From: Verrucomicrobiota bacterium
Lineage (GTDB): Bacteria; Verrucomicrobiota; Verrucomicrobiia; Opitutales; Opitutaceae
Direction of reading: 5' to 3'
DNA length: 36,490 nucleotides
Assembly: GCA_030604905.1 (NCBI GenBank)
Contig: JAUVVA010000028.1
Location: forward strand, 1-36,490
Shown: piece by piece, positions 34,043 through 36,490 of the stretch
Layout of the letters: every line of letters starts with the position of its first letter
How positions within the stretch are numbered: position 1 is the stretch's first letter
Program-made: the position numbers and the translations under genes
Notes under the pieces: generated by a model
Databases searched by the model: none
Told to the model about the DNA's origin: nothing
What the model saw: the letters and a program-made list of their open reading frames with translations, nothing else

Positions 34043-34866
34043 CGGGTGGCGGCGGCGGCGCTTTGGCGGAGGCTGGCGAGGACCTGGCGGATCTCGTGTC
34101 CGCGGACGTCGAAGGGGTAGGCCCGGACGAAGTCCTCGTAGAAGGCGAGGGCGCGGGGGATGTCGCCGAGGAGGCGGGCGGACTCGGCGGCCTGGAGGAG
34201 GACGATCTTGTGGCGGTTGACGCGCAGGGGGACGCCGCTCTCGAGGGCGGCGATGAAGAAGGGGAGGGCGAGGGCGTGGTCCGCGTGCATGCGGAGGGCG
34301 GCGCCGGCGAGGACGAGGCGGGCGTCGCGCAGGGCCTCGGGCGAGGCCATGTCGGGGAGGAGGGCGACCAGCTCGGCGAAGCGGGCGTCCCACTCGGCGC
34401 GGGGGATGTCCTGGTGGAGGACGATGATGGCGAGCTTGGCGATGGCGGCGTCGGCGTAAGGGTTTCCCGGATACGAAGCGATGAGCTCGCGGTAGGCGGC
34501 TTCGGCTTCGGCGGGGCGGGCGGGGCTGGCGTGGAGTTGGAAGAGGCGGGCTAGGTGGTAGCGGGCGGCCGGGGCCTGCGGGGACTCGGCGCGGCCGGCG
34601 AGGGCGGAGAGCAGCTCCTCGGCGCGGCGGACGTTGGCCTGGGTCTTGGGCTGGAGGTTGAGGAGGGCGACGGCCTCGCCGAGGCGGGCCTCCTCGCCCT
34701 CGGCGGCGGCAAAGGCGCCGAGGGCATCGGCGGTCTGGAGGCGCGAGAGGAGGTCCCAGGCGGCGGAGGTGGCGGCCGCTGGCGCGGAATGACCAAGGAC
34801 CAAGGTCCAATGACCAAGGGCGCAGGCGAGCAGGGCGGCGCGGAGGAGCGAAGGGGGGCGGAGCAT
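34039..34866 (-). CDS. Secreted TPR-type protein coupled to the solute-binding protein
   Basis: The protein has 275 residues. The signal peptide (LLRAALLACALGHWTLVLGHSAPAAA) is followed by tetratricopeptide-like helix pairs: TQANVRRAEELLSALAGRA, AAYRELIASYPGNPYADAAIAKL, RHKIVLLQAAESARLLGDIP and RALAFYEDFVRAYPFDVRGHEI. Part of the signal peptide is encoded by a run of heptads (see the repeat at 34791-34818). The stop overlaps the start of the solute-binding protein gene by 4 bases, so it is likely a partner scaffold for that protein in the periplasm (inference). I chose the ATG at 34866 because it gives a proper signal peptide; the frame is open to 34926. Confidence 0.82.
   Translation of the reverse strand: MLRPPSLLRAALLACALGHWTLVLGHSAPAAATSAAWDLLSRLQTADALGAFAAAEGEEARLGEAVALLNLQPKTQANVRRAEELLSALAGRAESPQAPAARYHLARLFQLHASPARPAEAEAAYRELIASYPGNPYADAAIAKLAIIVLHQDIPRAEWDARFAELVALLPDMASPEALRDARLVLAGAALRMHADHALALPFFIAALESGVPLRVNRHKIVLLQAAESARLLGDIPRALAFYEDFVRAYPFDVRGHEIRQVLASLRQSAAAATR
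34791..34818. repeat. Tandem heptamer array inside the TPR gene signal peptide
   Basis: Four consecutive heptamers on +: GACCAAG (34791-34797), GACCAAG (34798-34804), GTCCAAT (34805-34811) and GACCAAG (34812-34818). On the coding (minus) strand they read CTTGGTC/ATTGGAC units and encode the LGHWTLVLGH part of the signal peptide. Similar TTGGTC-type heptads are known to me as intergenic repeats in related genomes. Confidence 0.65.
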
Positions 34867-34922
34867 GGGCGGGGGAGGGACGGGCGGAGCAGACTGATCG
34901 GGCGAGATGGCCGGACGGGAAG

Positions 34923-36490
34923 TCAATTTGGCGGCAGGACCTTGGATAGGCTAACGTCGTCGAGGAGGAGCTGGCCGGTGGCGGGGTGCAGGCCGACGTA
35001 GAGCAGGAAGCGGGTGGCGCCCGGGGGGACGGTGACGCGTTGGCGGACCTCGGTCCAATCGTAGGTGCCGGAGACGAGCTCGCGGCGGGCGCCTTCGCCG
35101 ACGAGGTGAATGGTCTGGCGCTGGTGGCCGGTCCAATCGGTGAAGACGGCGACGACCTCGGCACCGCGCGCGGGATCGGCGGGTTTCAGGTCGGTGCCCC
35201 GGAGGTGGACGGCGAGATCGAGCTCGATGCCGGGGGTGACGGGGATGGACTGGGTGCGCCAGCCGAGGCCGCCCTCGGGGATGCGGGCGGGATCGGCGGA
35301 GGGGTTGGCGATGGTGAGGGCGCGGAAGCCGGAGCGGGCGAGGGGGAGGCGGGTCCACTGGCGGGCGTCGCCGGTCCAGACGCGGTCGGAGCCGAAGCGG
35401 CCGCGGGTCTGGCCGGGGCCGGGCTCGGTGGAGGCGGCGGCGGCGCGGAACCAGCCGTAGGGCTCGGGCTCGGAGTCGATCCAGATGCCGCGGGCCCAGC
35501 GGGCCACGCCGACGGGGACGGAGCGCTCGGCGCCGCCATCGTAGTCGAAGGCGAGCGGCAGGTCGGGGTGGCGCGAATCGGGCTGGAGGGTCCAGCCGAT
35601 CTGGAGGCCGATGTCGGCGGGCTTGAAGTCGCCGACGCGGCTGTGGGCGTCCATGCCGGAGGCGCGTTGCCACTCCTCGAAGGTGTCGATCTGCCGGTCG
35701 GGGAACCAGGCGAAGCCGGCGAAGGCGCGCGCGGGGGACCAGTTGTAGAGATTGCGGTCGATGAGGTTGTCGAGGGGGGAGTTGAAGGAGCGGCGGACGG
35801 TAGTGTAGTCGATGTCCACTACAAGGTTGTCGGGCACTTCGGAGGGATCGATGACCATGTAGGCGGCGACATCGCGGCGGACCTCGGGTGTCATCTCTCC
35901 GGGGACGGGGATGGAGACGGGGCGGCCGGAGGTCTGGATGAGATTGTCGACGACGATGTTGTGCTGCGAGGCGCGGGCGTTGGCGGTCTGGTAGAGGTTG
36001 ATGCCGTCGAGGCGTTCGCGGGCCCACTCTGGGTGGTCGAGGGGGCGGTTGCGGAAGGTGGGCATGTTGTCGAAGTCGACGGACGGGCGGCCCCACTGGG
36101 AGACGGTGCAGGAGATCCAGTTTTCGGGGATGACGTTGCCGGAGGACTGGCGGGTGGAGATGCCGACCGGGTTGTCCTGGAGCGCGTTCCACATGACGGT
36201 GGAGCGGTTGGTGAGGAATTCGAGGTAGATGCCGGTGTGGCCCTGGCGGGTGACGGAGTTGCCGTAGATGCGGTTGTCGTAGCAGTGGATGTCGCCCCAG
36301 ATACCGCCGAAGACGTGGACGTCCTTGCGCACGGTGCCGTCGGGGAAACGGGTCTCGGAGGGCGGGCGGTCGGCGAGGAAGTTGTGGCGGGCGGTGATGT
36401 AGGAGCCGCCGTTGAACTTGAGGACGCCGACCCAGGCCTCGGCGGCGGGCTCGCCGCGGGTGCCGGTGGTCTGGAAGACGTTTTCCTCGA
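34923..36490 (-). CDS. Parallel beta-helix protein (pectate-lyase-like fold), 5' end outside window
   Basis: The frame is open from the stop at 34923 to the right edge, so at least 522 residues are present and the N-terminus is missing. The first part has beta-helix coils with Asn/Gly turns: FQTTGTRGEPAAEAWVGVLK, GSYITARHNFLADRPP, DIHCYDNRIYGNSVTRQGHT, GIYLEFLTNRSTVMWNALQD and NPVGISTRQSSGNVIPENW. A middle region follows (FAWFPDRQIDTFEEWQRASG), then a C-terminal jelly-roll that looks like a carbohydrate-binding module (VTPGIELDLAVHLRGTDLKP, YDWTEVRQRVTVPPGATRFL, LYVGLHPATGQLLLDDVSLS). It is probably a secreted polysaccharide lyase, hydrolase or epimerase; catalytic residues cannot be fixed. 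It heads the solute-binding protein/TPR/LacI gene row. The GTG at 36332 is internal. Confidence 0.85.
   Translation of the reverse strand, partial: EENVFQTTGTRGEPAAEAWVGVLKFNGGSYITARHNFLADRPPSETRFPDGTVRKDVHVFGGIWGDIHCYDNRIYGNSVTRQGHTGIYLEFLTNRSTVMWNALQDNPVGISTRQSSGNVIPENWISCTVSQWGRPSVDFDNMPTFRNRPLDHPEWARERLDGINLYQTANARASQHNIVVDNLIQTSGRPVSIPVPGEMTPEVRRDVAAYMVIDPSEVPDNLVVDIDYTTVRRSFNSPLDNLIDRNLYNWSPARAFAGFAWFPDRQIDTFEEWQRASGMDAHSRVGDFKPADIGLQIGWTLQPDSRHPDLPLAFDYDGGAERSVPVGVARWARGIWIDSEPEPYGWFRAAAASTEPGPGQTRGRFGSDRVWTGDARQWTRLPLARSGFRALTIANPSADPARIPEGGLGWRTQSIPVTPGIELDLAVHLRGTDLKPADPARGAEVVAVFTDWTGHQRQTIHLVGEGARRELVSGTYDWTEVRQRVTVPPGATRFLLYVGLHPATGQLLLDDVSLSKVLPPN

Overview
The window is about 36.5 kb of very GC-rich bacterial DNA with 26 protein genes that I can support, plus one decayed gene. 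No rRNA, tRNA, CRISPR array, transposase or phage gene was seen. Several features point to Verrucomicrobiota, most likely Opitutales/Opitutaceae: a giant Verru_Chthon-cassette-type protein, a PEP-CTERM protein and a second PEP-CTERM remnant, large secreted Ig-domain proteins, a DUF5069 protein, a plant/cyanobacterial-type IspH, and a LacI regulator next to carbohydrate genes. This assignment is inference from gene content, not from a marker-gene search. Recognisable Shine-Dalgarno sites are rare.

Layout. (a) 1-6.2 kb: 3' end of mutL on +; then on - a TPR-like gene, a 3.7 kb secreted cyclophilin/Ig-like protein and a GH16 glucanase. (b) 6.4-10.8 kb on +: a 1176-residue pseudopilin-like Verru_Chthon A protein, translationally coupled to a secreted protein of unknown function. 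A structured intergenic stretch follows. (c) 11.1-17.1 kb on -: a PEP-CTERM surface protein with a strong terminator, a D,D-carboxypeptidase, ispH with a long extra N-terminal domain, a vapBC toxin-antitoxin pair and a DUF5069 gene. (d) 17.4-19.4 kb on +: infA with terminator, a Xer recombinase and an FKBP isomerase. (e) 19.4-20.9 kb on -: a stand-alone ATP-dependent DNA ligase and ohr. (f) 21.1-26.3 kb on +: a short-chain dehydrogenase, a sigma-54 activator, a tiny DUF3309 membrane protein and the helicase HrpB. (g) 26.4-28.5 kb: a PRC-barrel/BON envelope protein (-) and a small membrane protein (+). (h) 28.6-31.1 kb on +: a PEP-CTERM gene remnant and a secreted GH30-like glycosidase with terminator. 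(i) 31.3-36.5 kb on -: a beta-helix protein (cut by the window edge), a TPR protein, a membrane-anchored sugar-type solute-binding protein and a LacI regulator, which look like one carbohydrate-use operon.

How they fit together. The two ends and the GH30-like gene describe polysaccharide degradation and uptake (GH16, GH30-like, beta-helix, solute-binding protein, LacI). The middle is housekeeping (mutL, ispH, infA, xer, hrpB, carboxypeptidase) mixed with stress genes (ohr, SDR, DUF3309, PRC/BON). The least explained elements are the Verru_Chthon A plus partner pair, the IspH extension, the interleaved inverted repeats after 10.9 kb, and several short repeat arrays.
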